64,000 nucleotides of DNA. Source: an uncultured Eubacteriales bacterium (lineage in GTDB: Bacteria; Bacillota; Clostridia; UBA1381; UMGS1253). Made by a program: the position numbers and the translations under genes. The notes under the pieces are model-generated. The model had not been told where the DNA came from. It made no database searches and saw only the letters and a list, made by a program, of their open reading frames with translations. How positions within the stretch are numbered: the stretch's first letter is position 1; the number at the start of each line of letters is the position of its first letter. This document shows positions 33,001-41,570 of this stretch, piece after piece. The stretch covers positions 124,001 through 188,000 of the forward strand of contig CABUKE010000001.1 of the NCBI GenBank assembly GCA_902492065.1, given 5' to 3'.

Positions 33001-34170
33001 GTTGAGATTTCACCCGCCGCGGAAAACGAAACGGACTACTTCCTGAACGCGATGTACATGACGGATGCGGATAAGACGGTGGAAGCGCAGGCGGAGCTGA
33101 TTGAAACCGACCTGCTCCTCGGTGCGAAGCTCGACGGTACGGTTGCGCTCTTTGTCAAGGATAAGGCTCGCGCGCAGTCAGACTTGACTTTTGCAATCCC
33201 GGGCGACGGCGAATACCGAATTTTAGTAGCCGGCATTGCGGCGGGCGGCTGGAGCATAAGCAAAGACGGCGTGCCGCTGGATATGAAGATTGCAACCGAA
33301 GAAGGCGGCGTGATTTATTTGAACGGTGGAGCCGGCAGCTATACGCTTTCCTACACAGACCCGTCTGCGCAGCGTGAGCCGCGGGAGCTGGTGATTCCGG
33401 AGCACGAGGGAATCACGGTAAAAATTGACAGCAAGTACATGTATACCGATGTTGCGCCGGTGCTGCAAAACGACCGTACCATGGTACCTATGCGCGCTAT
33501 TTTTGAAAATCTCGGCGCGGAAATTGCCTGGGATGAGGCGACAGAAACCGTGACCGGCATAAAGGACGATGTAACAGTAACGCTCAAAATCGGCGACCCG
33601 GCCGCCTATGTAAATGGGCGCGAGGTTACGCTCGATACGCCGGCTATCCTGCACGATGACCGGACGTTGGTCCCGATCCGATTTGTGTCTGAGGCGCTCG
33701 GCGCAAAAGTTGACTGGGAGGAGGCGTCCAGAACGGTATTCATCACACCGGCAAAGGAGTACAAACCGCTTAGTCCCTATGCCGTCCAAATCATAGACTG
33801 CGAATGGAGCTCGGACAACGGCGAGTTCCAGAACGGCTATAAAGCGTATGACGGGGATGCAGAAACGCGCTGGGCCGCAGAGGGCGTTGGCGAATGGATT
33901 ATCTTTGAGCTCAAGGAGGAGGCGGATATTGCATCCTATTATACACAGTTTTATAATGGAGCGAGCCGGATTTATTCCTATGACTTGTATGCGTCCACGG
34001 ACGGCGTAAACTACACGCTGTTTTTGAGTACACAGACAAAGGGCGAGGGCGACGTCGAGGAGATTAAGCTTGACAAACCCGTACGCGCAAAATATATTAA
34101 GATGGTCGGAAAAGCAAATACAGTGAATGGGTGGAACTCGCTCCATGAGATAGAATTCCGAACGCAATAG
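30058..34170 (+). CDS. Large secreted heparinase II/III-like polysaccharide lyase with carbohydrate-binding and copper-amine-oxidase-N-like domains
   Basis: 1370 aa from ATG 30058 (AGGGGGGAGA site; the open frame upstream of it has no site). Order: signal peptide (1-about 31, ending GSAAVFA); two carbohydrate-binding-like beta-sandwich regions (about 35-165 and 205-345) joined by an Ala/Pro/Thr linker; an alpha/alpha-toroid and heparinase II/III region (about 375-1000) beginning HPRLLFRASDIPTIKENM and including WAANHHHLDAG (His 753-755); a copper amine oxidase N-terminal-like repeat (about 1119-1225, DRTMVPMRAIFENLGAEIAWDE and DRTLVPIRFVSEALGAKVDWEE), probably cell-wall binding; and a C-terminal F5/8 type C (CBM32-like) domain. 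It should cleave uronic-acid polysaccharides (glycosaminoglycan or alginate-like) at the cell surface. No S-layer domain or LPxTG. Confidence 0.88.
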   Translation: MRKRKEIAVVLVLSMLAYLLAGFGSAAVFAETMFAAETPFEAEAGTLSGKMEKTKDAAASGGYFISVAEGERVDEPGTMQPEASYTFTVPADGEYEFWTKSHMKDDGADSFWARFDEEAYVYCGGKVSNGYTWKSHFTQQLAKGTHTLDLVHRENNTKFDMICITTDPDKSIGAEAGATSAPEATPTAPAGLADAQLVEIGETGSALFEAEDMTINEELASVGDNAAASGKRAVTFIKDAKEQMEAELPGAISFRLKAARGSYKIWMRYAAATDGNDSAYKSLNGAEYSSQPFSVTGSKETFAWTLVGSVKFVGEEEQTVRLRPRESGGIIDQFVVTKSATYVPEGLLSEAPEVGAETVQPLPSDAYPAPTITPPPEHPRLLFRASDIPTIKENMEKAQSENAIAKWQGFLSQETDGMLEAPKDTSSGNYNTSVLAIIESKAFDYAINGNRENGQKAVDAILNVLETSVFAPGAQDVTRPMGHTIFTASEVYDWCYDLLTDEQKKHIVILCEEIAHQMEIGWPPNKQGAVVGHGGETQLQRDLLSFGVATYDEYPDIYNYIAGRYLSEYLEPRNYWYQSHSYHQGYSYNNCRYNSDLWGQWIIYRMSGEKIFTDDARYPMYYTEYARRPDGAVFAEGDMDPDRIGVEPTYFTNLQPLFFAAGFYSDPYLKYQTAIQSGGYNSFNYSFTTLTPVQFLLFNDPDTDVRPFSELPNTAYFGSPNGTMIARTGWEMGIESPVAMAYMRIGERWAANHHHLDAGTFQLYYKGMLAFNPGRYDAYGTEHDYNFNKETISHNGLLIYDPNETMPNNVVNSGGQKRLNAGEPATFDVWMDDDKYKMGEVLGQEAGPDAMRPEYSYISGDIADAYSDKVSEVRRSMAFFDNDNADIPALFFVMDKVTSTDKSFKKTFLLHSMQEPEVNGNTTTIKRDTDGYNGKLVNQTLYPQDAKIEKVGGPGKQWLVNGKNYVPNGADEQSTDLGWGRVEISPAAENETDYFLNAMYMTDADKTVEAQAELIETDLLLGAKLDGTVALFVKDKARAQSDLTFAIPGDGEYRILVAGIAAGGWSISKDGVPLDMKIATEEGGVIYLNGGAGSYTLSYTDPSAQREPRELVIPEHEGITVKIDSKYMYTDVAPVLQNDRTMVPMRAIFENLGAEIAWDEATETVTGIKDDVTVTLKIGDPAAYVNGREVTLDTPAILHDDRTLVPIRFVSEALGAKVDWEEASRTVFITPAKEYKPLSPYAVQIIDCEWSSDNGEFQNGYKAYDGDAETRWAAEGVGEWIIFELKEEADIASYYTQFYNGASRIYSYDLYASTDGVNYTLFLSTQTKGEGDVEEIKLDKPVRAKYIKMVGKANTVNGWNSLHEIEFRTQ

Positions 34171-34210
34171 GGCTGTACAATATAGCTGATTTTATCGCTG
34201 GGACAAGATT

Positions 34211-34256
34211 GCCCCCGCCTGCCAAACAGATACGACAGCAGGCGGGGGTGCTTTTG
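34211..34256 (+). terminator. GC-rich hairpin terminator
   Basis: GCCCCCGCCTGC, 15-base loop, GCAGGCGGGGGTGC then TTTT. Confidence 0.7.
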
Positions 34257-34297
34257 GAGAAAAAAACCAATAAAATAAAAATTGCGTAAAAATACAT

Positions 34298-34326
34298 CTT
34301 GACACCTACCTAAAAAAAGTTTACAA
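34298..34326 (+). promoter_or_regulatory. Strong sigma-A promoter with long leader to rny
   Basis: TTGACA (34298-34303), 17-bp spacer, TACAAT (34321-34326). The predicted transcript begins near 34333, leaving a leader of about 320 nt before rny. Confidence 0.75.
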
Positions 34327-34332
34327 TAGAAT

Positions 34333-34656
34333 GTGTATGATTGAAGGTTTATGCGTGGTTTTGCATGAATTTGCACTGGATTTGCTGCGCAATACGGTCA
34401 TACCTTTGGAGAAGCAGAAGAATTTTGAGTGGCGAATGGGTTGCTCTTGCATGAAATTAGCTGATTTTGTTGATGTTTTTAGAATTGATTCATACGGAAA
34501 CGTTAGTTGCTTATGTTCGAGGTAGGGGTTTTGAGGATAAGGGCAGGTCTATCATTTATGTATGGAAAAATTTGTGAAGAAGTCTGTTAAAAGAATACAG
34601 GAGAACAGCCACAGCACGCCGCTCCAATTAAGATGAGGAGGTGTGTGGCTATAGGC
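34333..34656 (+). other. Long untranslated leader of rny (possible regulatory RNA)
   Basis: No convincing gene: the only open frame starts at the predicted transcript start without a ribosome site. Two similar segments, TTGCATGAATTTGC (near 34363) and TTGCATGAAATTAGC (near 34450), occur, and GTATGA near 34335 can pair with TCATAC near 34397, so secondary structure is likely. It could be a cis-regulatory leader of RNase Y or a separate small RNA; no known riboswitch motif recognised. Confidence 0.4.
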
Positions 34657-36222
34657 ATGGAAGTATGGATTACTATAGCAATATCCGCAGTCGTTGCGGT
34701 TGCAATAGCCGTTATTGTGTATATAATGGCAAGCAAAGCAGGATATGAAAAACGCAGGAAAGAAGCGGAGGCCGCAATTGGCGGTGCGGAGAACGAAGCA
34801 AAACGAATTGTAGAAGACTCGAAAAAGGCAGCGGAGAGCAAAAAAAGAGAAATTTTGCTCGAAGCAAAGGAAGAAACACACAAACTGCGGCTGGAGTTTG
34901 ACAAAGAGGTAAAAGAGCGCCGCTCGGAAATCTCGCGTCAGGAACGCCGTATTCAGCAGAAAGAGGAGAACCTCGACAAAAAGACGGACGCTATTGAGGC
35001 GAAGGATGAAAAGCTTACCAAAAAAATGAAAGACCTTGAGGCAAAGGAAGAAGAAATTGCAAAGCTCAAGGAACAGGAGATTGAAACGCTTGAGAAGCTG
35101 TCTGGTTTGACGGCTGAGGAAGCGAAGCAGTATCTGCTCAAGGATTTGGAGAGCCAGATCCGCCATGAGGCGGCAATGCTTGTAAAAGAGGTCGAGCAGC
35201 AGACGAAAGACGAGGCGGAAAAGCGTGCGAAAAATATTGTCGCTTCCGCAATCCAGCGTGTTGCAGCAGACCATGCGGCGGAAACAACCGTGTCGGTTGT
35301 ACCGCTGCCGAATGATGAGATGAAAGGCCGTATTATTGGCCGGGAAGGGCGCAATATCCGGACGCTGGAAACGCTGACCGGAATTGATTTGATTATTGAC
35401 GATACGCCGGAGGCGGTTGTTGTGTCGGGCTTTGACCCGATTCGGCGCGAGATTGCGCGTCTTGCGCTTGAAAAGCTCATTGCAGACGGGCGTATCCACC
35501 CGGCGCGTATTGAGGAAACGGTTGAAAAGGCAAAGCGCGAAGTAGAGAGCGATATCAAGCAGGAGGGCGAACGTGCGACGTTTGAAACGGGCGTACATGG
35601 GCTTCATCCTGAAATTATTAAGTTACTGGGCCGGCTCAAATTCCGTACCAGCTACGGGCAGAATGTGCTTAAGCACTCGATTGAGGTGTCGCATCTTGCG
35701 GGCGTCATGGCTGGGGAGCTCGGCGTTGACATTGCGCTGGCAAAGCGCGCGGGCCTGCTCCACGACATTGGCAAGGCGGTCGACCATGAGATGGAAGGCT
35801 CCCATGTTACGATTGGGGCAGACATTGCAAAGAAATACAAGGAAAACAACGACGTTGTGCATGCAATTATGGCGCACCACGGCGATGTAGAAGCGCAGAC
35901 GGTTGTTGCGGCAATTGTGCAGGCGTGCGACGCAATTTCGGCGGCGCGGCCGGGTGCACGGCGTGAGAATCTCGAAACTTATATCAAGCGGTTGGAGAAG
36001 CTTGAGGAAATTGCAAACTCCTTTGAAGGGGTAGAAAAATCGTTTGCAATCCAGGCGGGCCGCGAGATTCGCATTATGGTAAAACCGGAGGATGTCAAGG
36101 ACGAGGGCGTTGTTCTGTTGGCACGTGATATTGTGAAGCGCGTTGAGGACGAGCTGGAGTATCCGGGACAGATTAAGATTAATGTTATCCGGGAAATGCG
36201 TGCAATCGACTACGCAAAATAA
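34657..36222 (+). CDS. rny: Ribonuclease Y
   Basis: 521 aa from ATG 34657, matching the usual 520-aa length; GTG 34645 is an alternative nearer to the AGGAGGTG. N-terminal membrane helix (EVWITIAISAVVAVAIAVIVYIMA), long charged coiled coil (about 30-205), KH domain with GRIIGREGRN (about 226-235), and an HD phosphohydrolase domain with catalytic H369-D370 in LLHDIGKA. Endoribonuclease that starts mRNA decay in Firmicutes, tethered to the membrane. Directly followed by ymdB, the standard neighbour. Confidence 0.96.
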   Translation: MEVWITIAISAVVAVAIAVIVYIMASKAGYEKRRKEAEAAIGGAENEAKRIVEDSKKAAESKKREILLEAKEETHKLRLEFDKEVKERRSEISRQERRIQQKEENLDKKTDAIEAKDEKLTKKMKDLEAKEEEIAKLKEQEIETLEKLSGLTAEEAKQYLLKDLESQIRHEAAMLVKEVEQQTKDEAEKRAKNIVASAIQRVAADHAAETTVSVVPLPNDEMKGRIIGREGRNIRTLETLTGIDLIIDDTPEAVVVSGFDPIRREIARLALEKLIADGRIHPARIEETVEKAKREVESDIKQEGERATFETGVHGLHPEIIKLLGRLKFRTSYGQNVLKHSIEVSHLAGVMAGELGVDIALAKRAGLLHDIGKAVDHEMEGSHVTIGADIAKKYKENNDVVHAIMAHHGDVEAQTVVAAIVQACDAISAARPGARRENLETYIKRLEKLEEIANSFEGVEKSFAIQAGREIRIMVKPEDVKDEGVVLLARDIVKRVEDELEYPGQIKINVIREMRAIDYAK

Positions 36223-36333
36223 ACAGAAATTATGAGGCTTTGCACCGTATGGCGCAAAGCCCTCATTATATTAAGCAGGTATCGGTGTGGACGAAAAATC
36301 TGAACAGAAAGGAATTGTAAGAAGGATAGATCT

Positions 36334-37113
36334 ATGAAACTTTTATTTGTAGGCGACATTGTGGGCGCGTGCGGGCGCGAGGCGTTTTACCGCCACTTAC
36401 CCGTTCTGCGGCAGGAGCACGCGCTTGACATGGTGGTTGTAAACGGGGAGAATGCGGCGCACGGCAGAGGGCTGACGCTTAATATCAGCGAGGAGTTTTT
36501 CGAGGCCGGTGTCGACGTTATTACAATGGGGAACCACGTATGGGACAATAAAGATATATTTCAAATATTGGATTACAATCCGCGCGTCATCCGCCCGGCG
36601 AATTTGCCAGCGGGCAATCCCGGCCGCGGCAGCGTCGTCTGCGAGGTGGGCGGCGTCCGGGTGGGCGTGTTGAACCTGCTGGGGCAGGTGTTCATGGATC
36701 CGTGCGACAGCCCTTTTGCGGCGGCGGAGCGCGAGCTTGAAGCGCTGAGAAAGCAGACGGACGTGATTCTCGTCGACTTGCACGCGGAGGCGACGAGTGA
36801 GAAGATGGCGATGGGGTGGTTCCTGGACGGACGTGTTAGCGCGGTCGTCGGGACGCACACGCATATCCAGACGGCGGATGAAAAGGTGTTGCCGAAGGGG
36901 ACCGCGTATATTTCCGACGTTGGGATGACGGGGGCATATTATTCGGTACTGGGCACGGACCGGAAGATAGTCGTCGACCGGTTTGTGACGCGGCTCCCGC
37001 AGAAGTTCGCCCTTGCCGACGGCGCGGCGCAGCTTAACGCCGTCGTGCTGGACATAGACGAAACGACCGGAAAGAGCAGAAGCATTCTGCGCATCGCCAT
37101 TGCAGAGAATTAG
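36334..37113 (+). CDS. ymdB: YmdB-family metallophosphodiesterase (2',3'-cyclic nucleotide / global regulator)
   Basis: 259 aa. Calcineurin-like bimetal site residues are at the positions known for YmdB: D8, E39, N40, N67, H68, and GTHTHIQTAD later. In Bacillus, YmdB is a phosphodiesterase needed for biofilm and nanotube formation that interacts with RNase Y. AGAAAGGA site before the ATG. The gap from rny (36223-36333) contains an imperfect hairpin ATGAGGCTTTGC...GCAAAGCCCTCAT without a strong T-run, so partial read-through is likely. Confidence 0.95.
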   Translation: MKLLFVGDIVGACGREAFYRHLPVLRQEHALDMVVVNGENAAHGRGLTLNISEEFFEAGVDVITMGNHVWDNKDIFQILDYNPRVIRPANLPAGNPGRGSVVCEVGGVRVGVLNLLGQVFMDPCDSPFAAAERELEALRKQTDVILVDLHAEATSEKMAMGWFLDGRVSAVVGTHTHIQTADEKVLPKGTAYISDVGMTGAYYSVLGTDRKIVVDRFVTRLPQKFALADGAAQLNAVVLDIDETTGKSRSILRIAIAEN

Positions 37114-37125
37114 GGAGGAAATGTG

Positions 37126-37830
37126 ATGTATGAGAAAACTTATACCGTCCGCTACAGCGAAGTGACCGACAGGGCGGTTTCGTCGCTGTCTGCGCTGGTA
37201 TCCTACTTCCAGGATACGACCATGTTCCACTCCGATACGGTGGGGCAGGGTATCCATGATTTGATGGAACAGCAGATGGCGTGGCTTCTGGCGAGTTGGC
37301 GGATTCAGATTCACCGCTATCCGCGCTATGCGGAGACGGTCACGGCCCGGACGTGGGCGACGAAGTTTGCGGGCGTGTACGGCTACCGGGACTTCTCTCT
37401 GACAGACGAGCAGGGGAACACCATTGCGGTGGCAAGCTCGATTTGGATTCAGTATGACGCGGGTGCGAAGAAAATGAAGCGCGTGACACAGGAGATTGCG
37501 GACGTATACGGCGCGGAGGGGAACTTTGTGTTCCCGGACGGGGATGAAGGACGAATCCGCGCCCCGAAGGAATATACTGACGTCGGCTCTGTGGTGGTGA
37601 AGCGGCGCGACCTTGACACGAACAATCACGTCAATAATATTCACTATATTGACTATGCGCTTGATGCGCTTCCGGCCGATTTGCTGGTGCGGGAGCTGCG
37701 TATCAGCTACAAAAAGGCAGCAGTCCTGGGCGATACGATTTACATTGGACTGCATACGGAGGGCGATACGCATACCTGCGTCCTGCATGACGGGGCAGGC
37801 GGCATCTTTGCGGTGCTGCAATTTAATTAG
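37126..37830 (+). CDS. Acyl-ACP thioesterase (FatA/FatB-like, double hot-dog)
   Basis: 234 aa from ATG 37126 (GGGAGGA, 6-base spacing; GTG 37123 is possible). First hot-dog begins YTVRYSEVTDRAVSSLSALVSYFQDTTMFHSD, a pattern of bacterial acyl-ACP thioesterases; the second contains DLDTNNHVNNIHY (residues 162-174), with Asp164, Asn166 and His168 as likely catalytic/positioning residues. It should release free fatty acids from acyl-ACP in the cytoplasm. It begins 12 bp after ymdB and ends 8 bp before a methyltransferase, so the three form an operon. Confidence 0.9.
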   Translation: MYEKTYTVRYSEVTDRAVSSLSALVSYFQDTTMFHSDTVGQGIHDLMEQQMAWLLASWRIQIHRYPRYAETVTARTWATKFAGVYGYRDFSLTDEQGNTIAVASSIWIQYDAGAKKMKRVTQEIADVYGAEGNFVFPDGDEGRIRAPKEYTDVGSVVVKRRDLDTNNHVNNIHYIDYALDALPADLLVRELRISYKKAAVLGDTIYIGLHTEGDTHTCVLHDGAGGIFAVLQFN

Positions 37831-37838
37831 GTGACAGT

Positions 37839-38591
37839 ATGGAACAGATTCGAAAAAATTATTACGGCAGTTTATGCACGGAGTTATACGAGATTTTGCA
37901 TAAAGAAGCTCCGGCGGACGAGCTGAGGTTCTATTTTTCCTATGCGGAAAAAGGAATGAAAATCTTAGAGCCGTTATGTGGAAGCGGACGCTTTTTGGTT
38001 CCATTTCTAAAAGAAGGATATGATATCTGCGGAATGGACTTGTCTGGGGAAATGCTTGAGAAGCTGAAGCAAAAGGCCCCGGACGCCCGCGTGATTCATG
38101 CCGACCTCATGGAGTATGCCACGCCAGAGAAATTCGATTATATCTTTATTCCTTCCGGTTCTTTGTCGTTATTTACGGATATTTCGGTTTTAAAAAATAT
38201 TTTGCGTAAAATAAGAGGCTTACTCAAGCAGGGTGGGAAATTTGTATTTGCAGTCGATACGGTTGCAAGCAGATGCCCGGACCATGCCGACTACAAAACC
38301 GCGGTTTCCGTTCGGACGAGAGAAGGCTTTGATTTGGTTTTAAAAAGCAAGGATTTCTACGACGAAGCGAGCCGCACACAATTTTCACCGGCGATTTATG
38401 CACTCTATGATGGAACGAACCTACTGCAAAGTGAGGAGATGGATTTCCAGACGCATCTTTATGAGCTTGGCGAGATGGAGCAGTATCTGCAAGAGACGGG
38501 ATGGACCCAGATTGTCGCCTATTCCTCGTTTGACAAGCAGATTGCGGCCGATTATCAAAGTGAAATGTTGTTATATGAATGTAGCTACTAA
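37839..38591 (+). CDS. Class I SAM-dependent methyltransferase
   Basis: 250 aa. Motif I ILEPLCGSGRFLVPFLKEGYDICGMDLSGEML (the E/D-x-x-x-GxG SAM loop has a Cys in place of the first Gly: LCGSGR), motif II VIHADLMEYATPEKFDYIFIPSGSL, and motif III LKQGGKFVFAVDT. Generic Methyltransf_11/25 type; substrate unknown. Shares an operon with the thioesterase and ends at a strong terminator. Confidence 0.85.
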   Translation: MEQIRKNYYGSLCTELYEILHKEAPADELRFYFSYAEKGMKILEPLCGSGRFLVPFLKEGYDICGMDLSGEMLEKLKQKAPDARVIHADLMEYATPEKFDYIFIPSGSLSLFTDISVLKNILRKIRGLLKQGGKFVFAVDTVASRCPDHADYKTAVSVRTREGFDLVLKSKDFYDEASRTQFSPAIYALYDGTNLLQSEEMDFQTHLYELGEMEQYLQETGWTQIVAYSSFDKQIAADYQSEMLLYECSY

Positions 38592-38605
38592 GCAAAGCAA
38601 GGAAT

Positions 38606-38646
38606 CAAAAAACGGCGTTGTGGCTTTTGCCATAACGCCGTTTTTC
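38606..38646. terminator. Bidirectional terminator
   Basis: AAAAACGGCGTTGTGGC, 3-base loop, GCCATAACGCCGTTTTT. Shared by the methyltransferase and the convergent GH78 gene. Confidence 0.9.
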
Positions 38647-38656
38647 TATTCTAATT

Positions 38657-40837
38657 TCAGTTTAGCTTACCGTTTTGTACGGTATAGCTTCCTGCCTTTA
38701 CTTCAAACGTCTGCCCTTCAACAAGAATCGTTGCCGTCGTCCCCTGCGGCACGGTGAAGCGGTAGCATACGCTGCCGTCCTCCCGCTTCCAGCCGGAGGA
38801 CAATGTGCCATACGCTGTTTCCAGAGTGGCTTGTGCTGCATCGAGCCGTGCATCCGCAACAGGACGCAGAATGCTGTGCCGGTAGCCGGGCGCGTTTTCA
38901 TCCGGGTTAATGCCGCACATTACGCCATAGAGCCAGTCGCCGACCGCGCCGTATGCATAGTGGTTGAACGAATTCATGTCCGCGCTCCACATGCTGCCGT
39001 CAGTTTTAATTCCGTCCCAATGCTCCCACATGGTCGTTGCGCCCTTGTTCACGCTGTAGAGCCAGGAGGGATAGTCCTCCTGCAAAAGAACCGTATAGGC
39101 CAGGTCTGCGCGCCCGTTGTCCGACAGGACGTGCAGCAGGTACGGCGTGCCGACAAAGCCCGTTGTCAGGTGGTTGCCGCTCTGCTCGAGCAGGCGGACG
39201 AGACCGCGCATGGTTTCCTCTTTGTTGTCGGTCAGGTCAAAGTACAGGGCAAGGACATGCGCCGTCTGTGTATTGCATACGGGCTTGCCGCCTTTTATAT
39301 ATTCTGTGCGGAAGTTGCGCACGATGCTGTCATAGAGCGTTTCATATTCCGACATATCCCTGCCGAGCGCCTTTCCCATTTTAATGAGCAGCGAGGTGGA
39401 ATACGCATAAAAGGCTGAGGCGATGTAGGATTCGTCTGTGGCGCCTTTGTAGCTGTCCTCCTCCGCGTCAAGGCCGAGCCAGTCGCCGAAGTGTTCGCCG
39501 CTTTGCCACAGGTGCTTGCCGCTCTGTTCCTGCGCGCGGATATACTCGACCCAAGCTTTTGCGCTGTCGAATTGGTCGGAGAGAACCTCCTTGTCGCCAT
39601 AGGTCAGATAAATCTGCCACGGGCAGATAGTCGCCGCGTCGCCCCATGCCGCGCTGCCGTAGTCCCCCGGCCGAAGCATCGTAGGAATGACATGGCCGAC
39701 TGCGCCGTCTGCGCGCTGGTCCGCCGCCAGGTCGTGGAGCCACTTTTTAAAGAATTTGCGCACATCAAAATTATACGCCCCTGCACGCACAAACACCTGT
39801 GCATCCCCTGTCCAGCCAAGCCGCTCGTCGCGCTGGGGACAGTCGGTCGGAACGTCGACATAGTTGCTCATCTGTCCCCAAATAATATTTGAGTAGAGCT
39901 GGTTGAGCTTCGGGTTGGAGCACTCGAAATGTCCGGTCCGCTTCATGTCGGAGCAGAGAACGACTGCCTCGAAGTTTTCCAGCTTTATCTCGCCAGGATA
40001 TTCGTCTATACAGATATACCGGAAGCCCTGGAACGTAAAGTGCGGCTTATAACACTGCTGTGTGCCGTCGCAGATGAAGGTGATCTGCTGCTTTGCTTTG
40101 CGCAGATTTTCGGTATAGAAGTTCCCATCCTTATCGAGCACCTCCGCATGGCGGAGCACGACGCGGTCGCCGCTGTTTCCCTTGACGCTGAAGCGCACGT
40201 AGCCGGTCAGGTTCTGGCCAAAGTCAATCACGGCTTCGCCCGCCGGCGTCGTGATAAGCTCGCGTGCTTTTACAGTCTTGACCTCGCGGACGATTTCACC
40301 CTCCTGGGCAATCAGCATATCCTTCCCATAATCAGCCACTACTGCAGGCACGAAGCTGCGCTCCGTTTTCCGGCTGTCGTACACCTCGCCGGCATAGAGC
40401 TCACTTTCCAAAATCTCACACGCGCTGTACTCCCATGTGCCGTCCGAGCAGATTTCCTCCGTACTGCCGTCGGCATAGGAGAGCACGAGCGCGCAGAGCA
40501 GAGCGGGCTGCTCGGCAAAGAGCTTCTCCCTCTTTTCCCATGTCAGCGGGCCGCAGCACCAGCCATCGCCCAACGCGACAGTCAGCGTATTGTCCGCCTC
40601 CAGCAGCTTGGTCACATCATAGCATTGGTATTGCAGACGCTTTTTGTAGGAGGTCCAGCCGGGCGCAAGTATGAAATCCCCGACCCGTGTTCCGTTCAGC
40701 TTAGCTTCGTACAGGCCCAGCGCCGTTATGTACAGCGTTGCGGACGAAAGAGCGCCCCGGAGCGGGAAAACACGCCGGAACAGCGGCACGCCTGTAAAGC
40801 TTTTTTCTGTTGTAATCCAGTTTGCCTGTTGCAGCAT
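38657..40837 (-). CDS. Alpha-L-rhamnosidase, GH78 family
   Basis: 726 aa with no signal peptide, so cytoplasmic. Domains: N-terminal beta-sandwich (CITALGLYEAKLNGTRVGD-type, about 1-150), a second sandwich (FGQNLTGYVRFSVKG...LRHAEVLDKDGNFYTENLR), an (alpha/alpha)6 barrel with the family hallmark DCPQRDERLGWTGDAQ, and a C-terminal sandwich. It would cut terminal alpha-L-rhamnose from plant pectin fragments or flavonoid glycosides imported into the cell. Stands alone, convergent to the methyltransferase. The GH78 family is well supported; the exact glycoside is not. Confidence 0.93.
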   Translation of the reverse strand: MLQQANWITTEKSFTGVPLFRRVFPLRGALSSATLYITALGLYEAKLNGTRVGDFILAPGWTSYKKRLQYQCYDVTKLLEADNTLTVALGDGWCCGPLTWEKREKLFAEQPALLCALVLSYADGSTEEICSDGTWEYSACEILESELYAGEVYDSRKTERSFVPAVVADYGKDMLIAQEGEIVREVKTVKARELITTPAGEAVIDFGQNLTGYVRFSVKGNSGDRVVLRHAEVLDKDGNFYTENLRKAKQQITFICDGTQQCYKPHFTFQGFRYICIDEYPGEIKLENFEAVVLCSDMKRTGHFECSNPKLNQLYSNIIWGQMSNYVDVPTDCPQRDERLGWTGDAQVFVRAGAYNFDVRKFFKKWLHDLAADQRADGAVGHVIPTMLRPGDYGSAAWGDAATICPWQIYLTYGDKEVLSDQFDSAKAWVEYIRAQEQSGKHLWQSGEHFGDWLGLDAEEDSYKGATDESYIASAFYAYSTSLLIKMGKALGRDMSEYETLYDSIVRNFRTEYIKGGKPVCNTQTAHVLALYFDLTDNKEETMRGLVRLLEQSGNHLTTGFVGTPYLLHVLSDNGRADLAYTVLLQEDYPSWLYSVNKGATTMWEHWDGIKTDGSMWSADMNSFNHYAYGAVGDWLYGVMCGINPDENAPGYRHSILRPVADARLDAAQATLETAYGTLSSGWKREDGSVCYRFTVPQGTTATILVEGQTFEVKAGSYTVQNGKLN

Positions 40838-40952
40838 CGTTTCACAGCCTTTCTTCTATTTTACTTCGCCCATGTTATCATATGCGTACAGAAAAACCAA
40901 TGGGCGATTTTTCCCTTTTTCTGCAAAATAGTAGACAAATTTGCCCTGCTTA

Positions 40953-41441
40953 TCAGTAACCGCGCGTCCCTTCGAGCGACTCGTCGTTGGCTATCCAGTC
41001 CTCGACCAGAATCGCCCGGTAAGTATCCGGCGTATCGCGCACAACCACCTTGGTAATTCCGGCGTTTATAATAAGCCGCTTGCACATGGCACAGCAGTTT
41101 GTCCCCGGCACAAGCGCATCCGTCTGCGGGTCAATGCAAGCGATGTAGAGCGTCGCGCCAATCATGTCACGCCGCGCTGCGCTGATGATGGCGTTGGCCT
41201 CTGCGTGGACACTGCGGCACATCTCGTACCGCTCGCCGCGCGGAATCCCGAGCCGGTCCCGCGTGCAGGATCCAACGTCGCTGCAGTTTTTCCGCCCGCG
41301 CGGCGCGCCCGCATATCCGGTGGAAATAATTTCGTCGTTGCTTACAATAATACTGCCGTATTTACGCCGAAGACATGTCCCGCGTAGAGCAACTGTCTGC
41401 GCTATGTCGAGATAGTAATTCGTTTTGTCGCGCCTTACCAA
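40953..41441 (-). CDS. comEB: dCMP (deoxycytidylate) deaminase
   Basis: 162 aa from TTG 41441, placed 7 bases after AGGAGGG (the 41459 start would lie upstream of this ribosome site). Zinc and catalytic motif H79-A-E81 and C117-A-M-C120, plus the dCMP deaminase pattern RRKYGSIIVSNDEIISTGYAGAPRG. Converts dCMP to dUMP for thymidylate synthesis; in Bacillus this is ComEB, in a competence operon, but no com genes are next to it here. Single gene. Confidence 0.93.
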   Translation of the reverse strand: MVRRDKTNYYLDIAQTVALRGTCLRRKYGSIIVSNDEIISTGYAGAPRGRKNCSDVGSCTRDRLGIPRGERYEMCRSVHAEANAIISAARRDMIGATLYIACIDPQTDALVPGTNCCAMCKRLIINAGITKVVVRDTPDTYRAILVEDWIANDESLEGTRGY

Positions 41442-41570
41442 AATAAATCCCTCCTGCAATTTTGTTTTCTGTTTCCAAATCCTTTACGTCTATCATAGCA
41501 CGCAGCGGCGTGCTTTGCAAGAGCAAAAACGGCAAAGAAACAGGGCGTATCCAGCGGGTACGCCCCAGCA

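Noticed and set aside
34331..34525. 64-codon frame ahead of rny
   Set aside because: Starts at the predicted transcription start with no ribosome site and no family; treated as leader RNA.
36229..36270. Hairpin between rny and ymdB as a terminator
   Set aside because: Good stem but only a weak TATATT tail; called neither terminator nor regulatory element.
36397..38004. 535-codon reverse frame opposite ymdB, thioesterase and methyltransferase
   Set aside because: Long only because of GC-rich codons of the three real genes; composition is typical of a shadow frame.
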